From assembly GCA_021234155.1 (NCBI GenBank), contig JAJEKV010000002.1, forward strand, positions 2,454,155-2,518,154: a DNA stretch of 64,000 bases, given 5' to 3'. Position 1 is the first letter of the stretch, and each line of letters starts with the position of its first letter. Positions 55,219 to 64,000 of this stretch are shown in pieces. Below the pieces are notes generated by a model. That model was given only the letters and a program-made list of their open reading frames with translations, was not told the origin of the DNA and did not search any database. A program made the translations under genes and the position numbers. The stretch comes from Isoetes taiwanensis. Its lineage: Eukaryota; Streptophyta; Lycopodiopsida; Isoetales; Isoetaceae.

Positions 55219-56890
55219 ATAACAGGGGGTTACTTTTAGATTTTTATACGCTTTTTTCACATGGTTTTTCTATGATTTCGTTCTAAATAGTATTTCTAGA
55301 GCGCATCCTTTATGGGCCGTTGATTTTCGTTGGTTGTAACAATCTGAGGCTTGTTGTCTTTCTCTGCATATGTTTGCGCATGCACTGCACATGTGTATGC
55401 ATGTGCATGTGCACGTGCATGTGTATGTATGTGCATGTGCATGCAGGTGCATGTGCACGTGCATGTGCATGTATATGCATGTGTAAGCATGTGCATGTGT
55501 ACTGTGCATGTGCAAGTGCAAGTGCATGTGCATGTGTGCATGTGTGTGCATGTGCATGTGTACTTGCCCTCTTGGATTCTTGTTGCCAGAGTGAAGTTTT
55601 GCTACCATGAGGTGAATTTTTTGCTCACACTTACAAAGGTATTTGTTTTTTAATGTTTCTTCAGTTAGCATATTGGTTTTTTCTACAAGATATTGGTTTC
55701 CTGGTTCTATAATGTAGTGCTGCAAAACTCGCCTTTGTTTCCTTCCCTTTATCTGTTCTAAGATTTGCTGCAGATTCAAAAAGAGTCTAGAGTTTAGGCC
55801 CTCTGTTTGCTTCCAACTCTTGGATATTCCTGGCCTGCCGGATTGTTCATAGCAGCCAGCCCTTAGCTTCAATCAACAAACGGCTTCTTGTGCACAAAAC
55901 TGGCGAATTATTCCACGCCCTTTTCTGAATCATGCAGATCAGTCAAAAGATGGCTACAAGAATGCATTTATGTTGTAGGTTTGGAACTTTAATCGAACCA
56001 GCAGGTGAATCATGCATTACCTTTAAGCTAGAATAGAGCATCCAAAATCAGACGGATTAATAAACAATGGTTTCATTGTGAGTAACAACACGTGGAACGC
56101 TAACAGAGCAAGCTTGCTTCAAAACCTCTACCCTTGATCTCGCTTCACCGACCATTATAGGAAACTTACTCCACATCACCAAATTGGCTGATTCTCTTCA
56201 CCTGTTAAACCAAAGTCAGGCAACCCATGAGAAAGTGTCACTGATTCTTTATGAACCTCACCAATTGTTACTCTAGAGTAACGTTGATGTTCATGCAATG
56301 GTTTGTGAATAAAACATTATTGTAGATTATATCAGTGTCAGAAGCTTTTATTTGATTCAATTTTATTTCGCTATTAAAGTTCTATTTTCTAAATTAATAT
56401 CAATCTAACCAATTTCTTTCCTTTATATTAATGCAGACTATAGAATCTCCAATCCATCAATTCCACATGACATTCCTCTGACACCTGAAGGCAACATGAT
56501 GTTGTTCCAAATATTATTATTATACCAAAGAACCCTATAAATGAAGAAGTTCAATTAGTCCCGCCACCATCAGCGCAAGCAGCACCTGCACATGGCGAAG
56601 ACCTTATTGATGTGTTGTCATTATGGTTGGTTGGATACATCAACTTTCTTCATCCGTCTCTAACCCATCCCTAAGGCCCCGAAGGGGCCAAAAAATTTGT
56701 TAGTTAACACAAACCATTACATCCAACACTTTAAATTAAATTCCCCCTAGAACCCCCTTTGGTTTTGGTGCATATTTACATGGGGGTGACTCCGGGGCAG
56801 CGAGAGCCCCTTTTATACCCCCTAAAATAGTATAATACATGCACGAAATCAACACAATTGAGTACATTGCCTCAAACCTTATAGTATTTC
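55219..56890. repeat. Dispersed repeat, copy 2 (copy 1 at 10,777-11,706)
   Basis: The left part (AATAACAGGGGGTTAC, TTTTTATACGCTTTTTTCAC, TCTATGATTTCGTTC, GGGCCGTTGATTTTCG) and the right part from 56,668 (CCCTAAGGCCCCGAAGGGGCC, CACAAACCATTACATCC, CCCCCTTTGGTTTTGGTGCA, GGGGGTGACTCCGGGGCAGC, ACGAAATCAACAC) match copy 1 in order and orientation. The middle is longer here and includes unrelated DNA such as the microsatellite. A short plus-strand reading at about 56,505-56,670 (IIIPKNPINEEVQLVPPPSA) is protein-like but unrecognised. Confidence 0.75.
55378..55563. repeat. GCATGTGCATGTGC microsatellite
   Basis: Imperfect GCATGT/GCACGT hexamer tract of about 185 bp, purine/pyrimidine alternating. All long frames over it, rich in Cys, Met, His, Thr and Ala, are artefacts of the repeat. 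Confidence 0.95.
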
Positions 56891-57600
56891 TCTCGTGGCT
56901 CGGCCAGAGTTCGGAGCAGCATGACCTTTGGGCGGCATTTTCACGACGATCTTGAGTGCCTTGAAGTTCTTCAGCGCCTCGGAGCAAGTCTGCAATCAAA
57001 AACCAAGAAAAAAAATTCAAAATCGTAAACACAAAATGGAGCGACGAGCATACATATAAGGGCTAGGATAACTTTTATATAGGTTCCACAATTATACAAT
57101 TTTAGAGGACAAACGAATTACAGATTTCTAAAAGGATCAAAGGTTTAAATCGAATGCCCCAAGGGTTTCAAAATGATGGGATCCTTCTTGCATCGTATCC
57201 GACATCATCCCCTCCCCCCTCCCCTCCCCCCCCAAAAAAAAAAAAAAAAAAAAAAAAAGTGGGTTTTGAGGGGAGAGGGGTATTTCCGGGAATGTGCTCT
57301 TGTCTTTCGGAATCAAAACACACTTAGCCGGACTTTGGGATTGCATTTCGTGGTAAACAGATCTTCAGTAGCCTGTTTTGTAGGGGCCAGTAGATGGGTT
57401 TTTTTGGATGCCAATATCTGGGATCACCACTTTGAGCGATCGCATAGGGAATCTCTGATGGTGATGACAACGAGGATAATGTATTTGAGGATTGTCCATG
57501 TGGCATTCCTAGTTGCTGGTATTGCTGTGGAGATTCCAAAACTCTGAATTGCGTCGGGCATCCGGGAGCTGGTATCGGAAGGGACAACTGAGATTCACCA
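56891..57600. other. Intergenic, no gene recognised
   Basis: Contains a C run followed by 28 or so A at 57,222-57,258, possibly the poly-A tail of a retro-inserted sequence. Frames on both strands at 57,137-57,587 show no motif. Confidence 0.5.
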
Positions 57601-58976
57601 GTGGTTGCAACAATGGAGATTCACTACTGGACCCGACACATGATCTTAGCCGAGGGCTAGTCGGGCTGGTTACCAGTAGCGGGCTCGGTGATCATGATTT
57701 GCACTAATTGGTGGTTTTTCTTCCCAAGCGGGATAGCTCAGCTTCCCCCTTGTCTTGGCCACAGAGTCGTTCATGGAGTCAGAGGAGACATGGTGAACTT
57801 CAAAACGGTTTTGGGCAAGGTGGGTGGTCCTTGTCGAGTGGTGTTGGTCCTTGGCATTCGTTTTGGCCCGACGGGGCTTCGCGTTTGACTAAGACTTTTA
57901 GCCGTGAACATGGCCAACACTCTTGCTCGACTCGACAGCTACTCAGGACGGTTGCCTGTTGGATTGGTCTAGCCAATTGGTGGCTTTCCTTCCCAAGCTT
58001 GTAAGATGGGCTGGAGCTAGAATGGGTTGCTTGCCCTTGGTCGTTTCGACTAACCGTATCGGGCCCATTCTTTGGACCCACTTGGCTTGTGGGATTTGTG
58101 CGTCTTCATATTGAATTGGAAATTGGGAGGTGCATTTTACCTTGTTGTTGCGTGCTACAACGCGGGTCCAAAGGATTCGGTTCCTCAGGTTTGTGCGCCA
58201 CACTGGCTTGGTGCCCTCCCGTTGTTTCCGTCTGCCCTTGGTTGGCTTTGGCGTGTTGGTTCCTCAATGTTGGAAATTCGGCCTCGGCATCCGACCGGCC
58301 TCTCCTGAAACGGGGTCGTCGGAAGGTTGCCAAGGCCTGTTGGGAATGTGATGTTGGTTTGGGCTTGGCTGCATCGTGCCGTTCCTCTCGGTCCCGTCTG
58401 GTTGAGTTGTCTTTTTGGTGGTGCCTTGCTCGTGTTTCTGTTGCCCCATTGGCTCGTTCATGGCGGTTGGTTCCGCTCCATTGTGGCACCTTTGTGGCCT
58501 TGTTCCAGATTCCCGGCCTTGTTGTGGTTGGTGGCCCCTGCTCTCGCCACAATTCATAGGCCTTGGATAGTTGGAGATGTGCTTTTATCCTCTTTGTATC
58601 GGGAACGGCGGCGGAACCCTTTCACCTACCATGCTGGAGTTCCAGATGCACACAACAAGCTCGAGATATTCAACGTTCGGCTCGACCTAGTCCTCATCAT
58701 ATGTATTCCCTGGCCTTTGGTGTCGTTTGGTGACGCGGTTCCGGTTCTATTCTTGGACACTCAGTTGGTGTCGGTGCATGTCCTTCTCTCCTTGGTCTTT
58801 GTTTGATGTTGGGCACGCGGGCAATCTCCCACTTCAAATGCTGGTGCCGGGGCGACCATGCCTCCATCGTCTTGCCGCTCGGCCCCTTTGGAAACGACGA
58901 AGTCGATGCTGATCATTCCCTCTCGTTGTGCCCCTCCACCCAGGTGTGGGTGGATGGCTGTCCCTTTAAGGAAGCT
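57601..58976 (+). other. GC-rich leader of the rDNA fragment, probable external transcribed spacer
   Basis: This stretch is G/T-rich and much higher in GC than its neighbours, with no codon bias in any of its many overlapping frames. It runs straight into the 18S 5' end at about 58,977. In plant rDNA that position is the 5' external transcribed spacer. Words such as CTTGGTTGGCTTTGG, TCGTGTTTCTGTTGCCCC recur loosely. No promoter could be identified with confidence. Confidence 0.5.
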
Positions 58977-59946
58977 ACTAGGTTGATCCTGCTGGTAGTC
59001 ATATGCTTGTCTCAAAGATTAAGCCATGCTTGTGTAAGTATAAGCTACCTTGTACTGTGAAACTGCGAATGGCTCATTAAATCAGTTATAGTTTATTTGA
59101 TGGTATCTTACTACTTGGATAACCGTAGTAATTCTAGAGTTAATATGTGTACCAAGTCCCGACCCATGGAAGGGATGCATTTATCAGATAAAAGGCCGAT
59201 GCAGGCTTGCCTGCTCATGCGGTGACTCATGATAACTAGACGAATCGCACGGCCTTAGTGCCGGCGGCAATATTTCATTCAAATTTCTGCCTTATCGACT
59301 TTCGATGGTAGGATGGTGGCCTACCATAGTGGTGACCAGAGGGAGAGCCTGAAAGATGGCTACCACATCCAAGGAAGACAGCAGGTGCGCAAATTACCCA
59401 ATCCCGATACGGGGAGGTAGTGAAAATAAATAACAATACTGGGCTTCTACAAGTCTAGTAATTGGAATGAGTACAATCTAAATCCCTTAATGAGGATCCA
59501 TTGGAGGGCAAGGCTGGTGCCAGCAGCCGCGGTAATTCTAGCTCCAATAGGGTATATTTAAGTTGTTGCAGTTAAAAAGCTCGTAGTTGGAACTGGGGGT
59601 GGGATGCACAGTCCGCCCCTCGGGGTGTGCACTGGGCATTTCACCCTTCTAGTTGGCGACATTCTCCTGGTCTTAATTGGCTGGAACACCGAGCCGGCGC
59701 CGTTACTTTGAAAAAATTAGAGTGCTCAAAGCAGGCCTATGCTCTGGATATGTTAGTATGGAATAACGTGATAGGACCCCGGTCCTTTTCCGTTGGTCTT
59801 CTGGACTGGAGTAATGATTAATAGGGATAGTTGGGGGCATTCGTATTTCATTGTCAGAGATGAAATTCTTGGGTTTATGAAATATGAACTATTGCGAAAG
59901 TTTTTGCCAAGGATGTTTTTCATTAATCAAGAACGAAAGTTGGGGG

Positions 59947-59995
<49 letters not shown>

Positions 59996-60100
59996 TAGGG
60001 ATCGGCGGATGTTACTTCGATGACTCCACTAGCACCTCATGAGAAATCAAAGTTTTTGGGTTCTGGGGGGCGTATGGTCGCAAGGCTGAAACTTAAAGGA
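58977..60100 (+). pseudogene. Truncated, mutated 18S ribosomal RNA gene (5' 1.12 kb)
   Basis: The 5' end reads TACTAGGTTGATCCTGCTGG, close to the universal TACCTGGTTGATCCTGCCAG. It follows 18S through TCATATGCTTGTCTCAAAGA, CAGCAGCCGCGGTAATTCTA (59,519), TTGGGGGCATTCGTATTTCA, CAGATACCGTCCTAGTCTCA and GGTCGCAAGGCTGAAACTTA. It stops abruptly after AAACTTAAAGGA at about 60,100, where AATTGACGGAAGGGCACCAC should follow, so about 680 nt of the 3' end is absent. Many substitutions at invariant sites, often C to T or G to A (GACAGCAGGTGCGC for GGCAGCAGGCGCGC), show a long-methylated dead copy. The V4 text (CGTTACTTTGAAAAAATTAG, AACGTGATAGGACCCCGGTC) resembles seed-free plants. Confidence 0.93.
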
Positions 60101-60880
60101 TTAAATCTATCTTGACCCCTAAATTGCAGGTTGGGACTAGGGCAATTGTAAAGCACAAATCCCAAGTGATAATAGGAATCTGGGTCAATGGACCATATAG
60201 TACTTGGATGTTTTTGATATGAAAGATGTTTTAAAAAAGTGATTTGATATACTATGTAGCAAACAAGAACAAAGATTGCAACTTATTATTGAGTGTTGAC
60301 AATTGGTTGAAAGTTACAACTGTTTCAAAGCTGACCTTAAAGAGGATGGTGTATCTTCTTCCCACAGCACGTTTGTAAGTACATTTTATTTTCCTTGATA
60401 ATGACTAATTGTTTTGGTCAGGCAACTAGATACACGTGTAGACAACTTTGGCACCTAAGATGGTTATGTTTGAGGTGCTTATCTATGAGCGCATGCATGG
60501 AGAAAATGGCAAATAGCAAAAATCTTGGACCCTACATATATATCATCCATTAGAAAATAGGACAAGCATGGCAATGAAAACATATAGAATCTTGATAATA
60601 TAATAGAGCAAAAACACTTCATGGAGAACCAAGGGAGAAACAAACACTTTTACAACAAAAAACATTGCTCTAGAAGTAACGTCAAACTACTACAGATGCT
60701 TGGCCATAGAAAGTATGAACTTCATCAAAACCATCAAGCTAGAAGCACCTAGATCTGGTGTAGACTCCGAGATAGGAGAAAACAAGCAGATATTTGCAAT
60801 GCACATGGATAATTTGATAAGGCTGAGAACGAGATCATCAGAGGGGGGACCTTCATGGAGATGTTATGGAAATATTTTGA
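60101..60880. repeat. Duplicated segment, copy 1 (copy 2 at 61,310-62,050)
   Basis: GGAATCTGGGTCAATGGACC, GATATGAAAGATGTTTT, GTGTTGACAATTGGTTGAAA, GGTGTATCTTCTTCCCACA, ATATATCATCCATTAGAAAA, CATAGAAAGTATGAACTTCA and GATAAGGCTGAGAACGAGAT recur in the same order and spacing at 61.3-62.05 kb with about 15-20% difference by eye. Copy 1 starts at the broken end of the 18S fragment. Confidence 0.9.
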
Positions 60881-61309
60881 GGCAGGGCAAGGGTGGGTTA
60901 GGGTGAAGCGATGAGGGGATTAATTCCCCATGCGAGCCTGTTATGGCAAATAAACGGGCGAGCCTATTTATTTGCCATAACAGGCAAGCAAGGGGGATTA
61001 ACCCCCTTAACTGGCAGGCAAGCTGCCTCATCCGAAGCTGCATCTACAGCTCGATTATCAGCTCCCCAGACCAATTATCACATGCTAGGTATCCTCCACA
61101 GCTAGATTATCAACTCCCAATTTGGATTATTAGCATCCGAGGCTAAATCATAGGCTCAAAGATGCATTCGGGGCTCCCAGATGCATGTTGTTGACCTGTT
61201 ACCAATTTTGCAGGCTAAACAGGTGCCTGTTATGCTCTATCACAGAGCTTGGATCAACGACAGTGATTTATTGGATTAGAAAGCATGATGGTTAAGGAGA
61301 ATTGATGTC
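60881..61309. other. Spacer between the duplicated segments with a foldback
   Basis: Carries the inverted repeat at 60,937-60,984 and, after it, loose repeats of CAGCTCGATTATCAGCTCCC / CAGCTAGATTATCAACTCCC. No gene is seen. Confidence 0.6.
60937..60984. repeat. Inverted repeat, perfect 18-bp arms
   Basis: CCTGTTATGGCAAATAAA at 60,937-60,954 and TTTATTTGCCATAACAGG at 60,967-60,984, with a 12-bp loop. Flanked by GGGGATTAATTCCCC and GGGGGATTAACCCCC, which extend the symmetry. Confidence 0.92.
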
Positions 61310-62050
61310 ATAGGTTGGAACCAGGCCGTTTGCAACACAAGGATCCCAAGTTGATAAGTAGGAATCTTGGGTAATTGACCTATAGTATTTGGGTATTTTT
61401 TGATATGAAAGATGTTTTCGAAAAGTGTTTTGATATACTATATTGAGTGTTGACAATTAGTTGAAAGTTACTAGTGCTTCAAAGCTCACCTCAAGGAGAG
61501 TGGTGTATCTTCTTCCCACACATTTGTAAGCATTTTATTTCCTTGATAAGGACGGATTGTTTTGGCCACACAACTAGATATATGTGGTGCAACTTTGGCA
61601 GCTAAGATATAGTTATGTGGATGAGGTGCTTATGTGCGAGGCTTTCAACATGCATGCATGAAGAAACTGGACACCACATATATATCATCCATTAGAAAAT
61701 AGGACTAGTATGGCAATGAAAGCATAGATTCGTGATAATATAGTAGACCAACAAAACTCCCTTGAGAACCAAGGAAACAAGAGGTAGAGAACACTTTTAC
61801 AACAAAAGACAGTGCCCTAGAAGTAGGGTCAACCAAACTAAAAAGCATAAAGCTTGGATCTGGATCTGGATCTGATTTGCCATAGAAAGTATGAACCTCA
61901 TCAGAACGATTGAGCTAGGAGCACCTGGATTTAGTGTAGGCACCCATGTAGGAGAAAATGAGCAGATAGCCACAATGGAGCAGGGGCAATTTGATAGTGC
62001 TGAGAACGAGATCTGAGCTGGAAGGAGGAGAGATGGGTGGAGGGGTGATG
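61310..62050. repeat. Duplicated segment, copy 2, overlapping the end of the decarboxylase frame
   Basis: Partner of 60,101-60,880. Its right end overlaps the last 45 or so codons of the S-adenosylmethionine decarboxylase frame. So either the duplicated unit originally included the 3' end of this gene, or the gene has come to read into a repeat. Confidence 0.85.
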
Positions 62051-63489
62051 GTGGTATGATGAGGCAGGGGAGGGAGAAGGGGTGGAGAATTGGTGCAGTA
62101 GGGGCAGATGTGGGAGGGTTCGGGTTCGGTGGCGGCGGGGGCGAGGAAGAGGGGGGTAAGGGTAGAAGAAGCAAGGGTACCAACATGGAGAGCAAGGGCA
62201 ACAACATGGAGGCCCATGTGGTGGAGAAGGCAGGCACAACCATGTTCAGCTTGCCATGCAGCGGCGTCCAGGCGGGCAGCCAGCTGGGCGAGCCAGGTGG
62301 CCCGCATTTGGCCACGCATGGAAAAAAATTTCGCAACCTTGGGCCTCACCCTGGGCACCGCATTTCGCCACGCTTGCAAAAATTTTCGCAGCATCGCCGC
62401 ATCCATGACGTAGAATCCGCCATAGCCATCCACCGGAAGGCATCGCCCAATCAACTCCGCCACTGGGCTCCCCGCAATCTCCTTTTCAATCCGCACCATT
62501 TGATTTTTTTCTTCGAAGGTGCTGTATGCAACAGAGCATCCGCAGCCGAATTTTTTCGTGCTGCAGCGGTCGAGGACATAGCCAGAGGGATCCAGAGCTC
62601 TGTCCCAGGATGATTCCGGCCCGGAAACGGGGCTTGAAATGCAGACTGAGACACTAAAAAATTTGGGTTTGAAGCATCGAAGAACTCGATCTACTAAACT
62701 GCCCAGATCAACAGATTCGGGACCATAGCCCATGGTTTCGAAGCTTGCATAGCTGAATCCGTCCTCCGGCGTGATATGGATGGTAGAATGAGCCGCATTT
62801 TCGATACCATTCATGGAGTAGCCACATGGGTCGAACATGAAATCACAGATTTGGGAATTGGGCAGAAGATCGGCGATGCCGGATCCAGCGGTCATGGAAG
62901 AAGCGGATTCGAAAGGGCTGTTTTTGAAAAACTGAGCAGCGAGGGTGGGATCGAGCTGGGTCATGCACATTTCAAGAGTATAAGAGGAAGGGAGTGAGAG
63001 ATCATCGGGCTCTGCCGCTGCAACATAGATGTGCCAATTTTGGAGGCCGGAATTATTCTGCAAAACGAAGGACTGCGATCCGGAACCCAGGTGGGCAAAA
63101 TGCTGGTCGAGGATGAGGGTCTCGTTTTGGAAGCTGTCGTGCGGAAATGGCTGGGCAGAGGGGAAGACGAAGCTGCCTCTGGTGTATCGGCACCGCCGGA
63201 CTTGGAGATGGAGCCGCTCTGCGGAAGCCAGCAAATCGGGCACGGATTTGAGCAGCTTGGTGGTGCCGCACGTCTTGATCACGATCCTGGCCGGGTAGAT
63301 GAACAGGCTCGATTCCGACAGCACGTATGAATCCAGCTCCTCGTTTCTCAGCTCTGATACGATTGTGCACTCTGCAGCTTTCAGCATCGCCTCTATCTCG
63401 CTCCTCGGCATTGCTCTCAGCCCCTCCTCTTTTCCTCCTCTGTAGAATTCCACTTCCAGCCTCTTTTCAAATCCTTCAAACCCTGCCAT
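61915..63489 (-). CDS. SAMDC: S-adenosylmethionine decarboxylase proenzyme with C-terminal extension
   Basis: Makes decarboxylated S-adenosylmethionine, the aminopropyl donor for spermidine and spermine, in the cytosol. I start at the ATG at 63,489 (MAGFEGFEKRLEVEF); an ATG at 63,525 would add 12 residues outside the conserved start. Key sites are present: Glu residues in FEGFEKRLE (5-12), the self-cleavage motif YVLSESS (55-61; Ser60 becomes the pyruvoyl group), the catalytic Cys in KTCGTTKLL (Cys74), YTRGSFVFPSAQPFPH, and STIHITPEDGFSYASFE (235-251) with the processing Ser and His. The frame has no introns. It totals 524 residues, against about 350-380 for plant enzymes. Beyond about residue 385 the sequence is an Ala-, then Pro/Ser-rich tail matching no family part, ending inside a duplicated repeat. 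The usual upstream ORFs of plant SAMDC mRNAs are not visible in the 500 bases available. Confidence 0.93.
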   Translation of the reverse strand: MAGFEGFEKRLEVEFYRGGKEEGLRAMPRSEIEAMLKAAECTIVSELRNEELDSYVLSESSLFIYPARIVIKTCGTTKLLKSVPDLLASAERLHLQVRRCRYTRGSFVFPSAQPFPHDSFQNETLILDQHFAHLGSGSQSFVLQNNSGLQNWHIYVAAAEPDDLSLPSSYTLEMCMTQLDPTLAAQFFKNSPFESASSMTAGSGIADLLPNSQICDFMFDPCGYSMNGIENAAHSTIHITPEDGFSYASFETMGYGPESVDLGSLVDRVLRCFKPKFFSVSVCISSPVSGPESSWDRALDPSGYVLDRCSTKKFGCGCSVAYSTFEEKNQMVRIEKEIAGSPVAELIGRCLPVDGYGGFYVMDAAMLRKFLQAWRNAVPRVRPKVAKFFSMRGQMRATWLAQLAARLDAAAWQAEHGCACLLHHMGLHVVALALHVGTLASSTLTPLFLAPAATEPEPSHICPYCTNSPPLLPPLPHHTTITPPPISPPSSSDLVLSTIKLPLLHCGYLLIFSYMGAYTKSRCS

Positions 63490-63529
63490 CTCTTCACACC
63501 TTTTTTTCTGATCCTGCTCACTCAATTTT

Positions 63530-64000
63530 CAATCCCAGATCTTCCCTGCTTCTTTTCTCGACTTCTTCAAACCTCTCAGCTCATAAAGGTTGCCTTATAC
63601 ACTGTCATTTCAAACACACGAATAACATCAGACTATCAAATACAACAGTACTTAAAGGACATGTACATCAGTGTCTATCACTGTTACTCCTAATCAAATG
63701 TTAATCACCAGTATTACTATCAATTAACACCTACACATTGTCCATTTTCTAGAGATAATGCATCACTTCCTTTTAATTTCACACCTCAAATTCTCAGCCA
63801 GTTACTATCAGTATTACTGTCAGCATTACTACTACTAGAACACTGTCCATTATACTCCGATAATACACCAGACTAGAGAATATCTTAGTACTGCATTCCC
63901 ATTAATTAACACCTAAACACCGTCCATTTCACACAAAAACAGACTCCAAGCAAGCAAATAGAACAGTACTTAAACAGCAGGATTATAGCATCACAGATTT
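63530..64000. other. Upstream region of the decarboxylase gene
   Basis: Contains the start of the 5' leader or promoter. Loose repeats of CAGTATTACT.TCA and ATTAATTAACACCTA.ACAC occur at about 63,710-63,930. No small upstream ORF of the conserved plant SAMDC type is recognisable here. Confidence 0.5.

Noticed and set aside
55296-55872. 200-codon frame and others with His/Cys/Met/Thr runs
   Set aside because: Produced by the GCATGT microsatellite.
57688-59060. Many 60-160-codon frames on both strands
   Set aside because: They cover the rDNA leader and the 18S start; overlapping in all frames, no protein motif.
61797-62613. Long frames on both strands overlapping the end of the decarboxylase
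   Set aside because: Shadows of the GC-rich, repeat-derived C-terminal extension.
1-64000. CRISPR arrays, bacterial operons, tRNA genes
   Set aside because: No regularly spaced repeat array of that type, clear plant gene structure with introns, and no sequence that I could fold into a convincing tRNA.

Overview
The window reads as nuclear DNA of a land plant, most likely a seed-free lineage (fern, lycophyte or bryophyte). It has a plant-type S-adenosylmethionine decarboxylase, a 20S proteasome alpha-type-4 (PAC1-like) subunit, PPR and receptor-kinase relics, and LINE, CACTA and Harbinger transposons spread through long AT-rich intergenic DNA. The V4-region wording of an 18S rRNA fragment looks more like seed-free plants than flowering plants as I remember them. 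The species cannot be fixed from sequence alone.

Layout. 0-3.4 kb: the last exon of an unrecognised acidic/lysine-rich protein, then two decayed units in tandem; the first ends in a clear but frame-broken histone H3 fold. 3.4-7.1 kb: no gene recognised, some short repeats. 7.15-7.9 kb (minus): intact proteasome subunit with a GC-rich foldback element just upstream. 8-12.6 kb: small repeats, including one copy of a dispersed repeat whose second copy is at 55-57 kb. 12.6-15.9 kb: a mitochondrial-carrier pseudogene next to a 5'-truncated LINE. 16-32 kb: LINE fragments, a small CACTA-like element (22.15-22.58 kb), an unrecognised spliced gene (24.0-24.9 kb, minus), several tandem duplications and a PPR pseudogene.

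32.6-36.6 kb (minus) holds the most unusual gene. Reading 5' to 3' it has a ParB-like motif, a stretch with the layout of a class-beta (N4/N6) DNA methyltransferase, and, joined by a splice junction whose phase I checked, an FCP1/NIF-type HAD phosphatase domain. It has frame breaks and altered catalytic motifs, so this copy is probably decayed.

The open frame of that gene runs into the terminal repeat of what appears to be an 18-kb CACTA (En/Spm) transposon, 36,618-54,579. That element carries a TNP2 transposase on the minus strand and a TnpA-like (Ptta/En-Spm) gene on the plus strand, both pointing outward. Beside TNP2 lies a spliced SET-domain (histone methyltransferase-like) gene. Its interior is filled with relics of other genes: a Pumilio/NOP9-like fragment, a receptor-like kinase with a Cys-rich ectodomain, a PIF/Harbinger transposase and a PPR fragment, plus nested foldback elements.

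54.6-62 kb: possible 5' sequence of the interrupted gene, the second dispersed-repeat copy, a TG/CA-rich microsatellite, a truncated and mutated 18S rDNA fragment with a likely external transcribed spacer, and a ~0.75-kb duplicated segment. 61.9-63.5 kb (minus): the S-adenosylmethionine decarboxylase gene, with an unusual C-terminal extension that reads into the duplicated segment.
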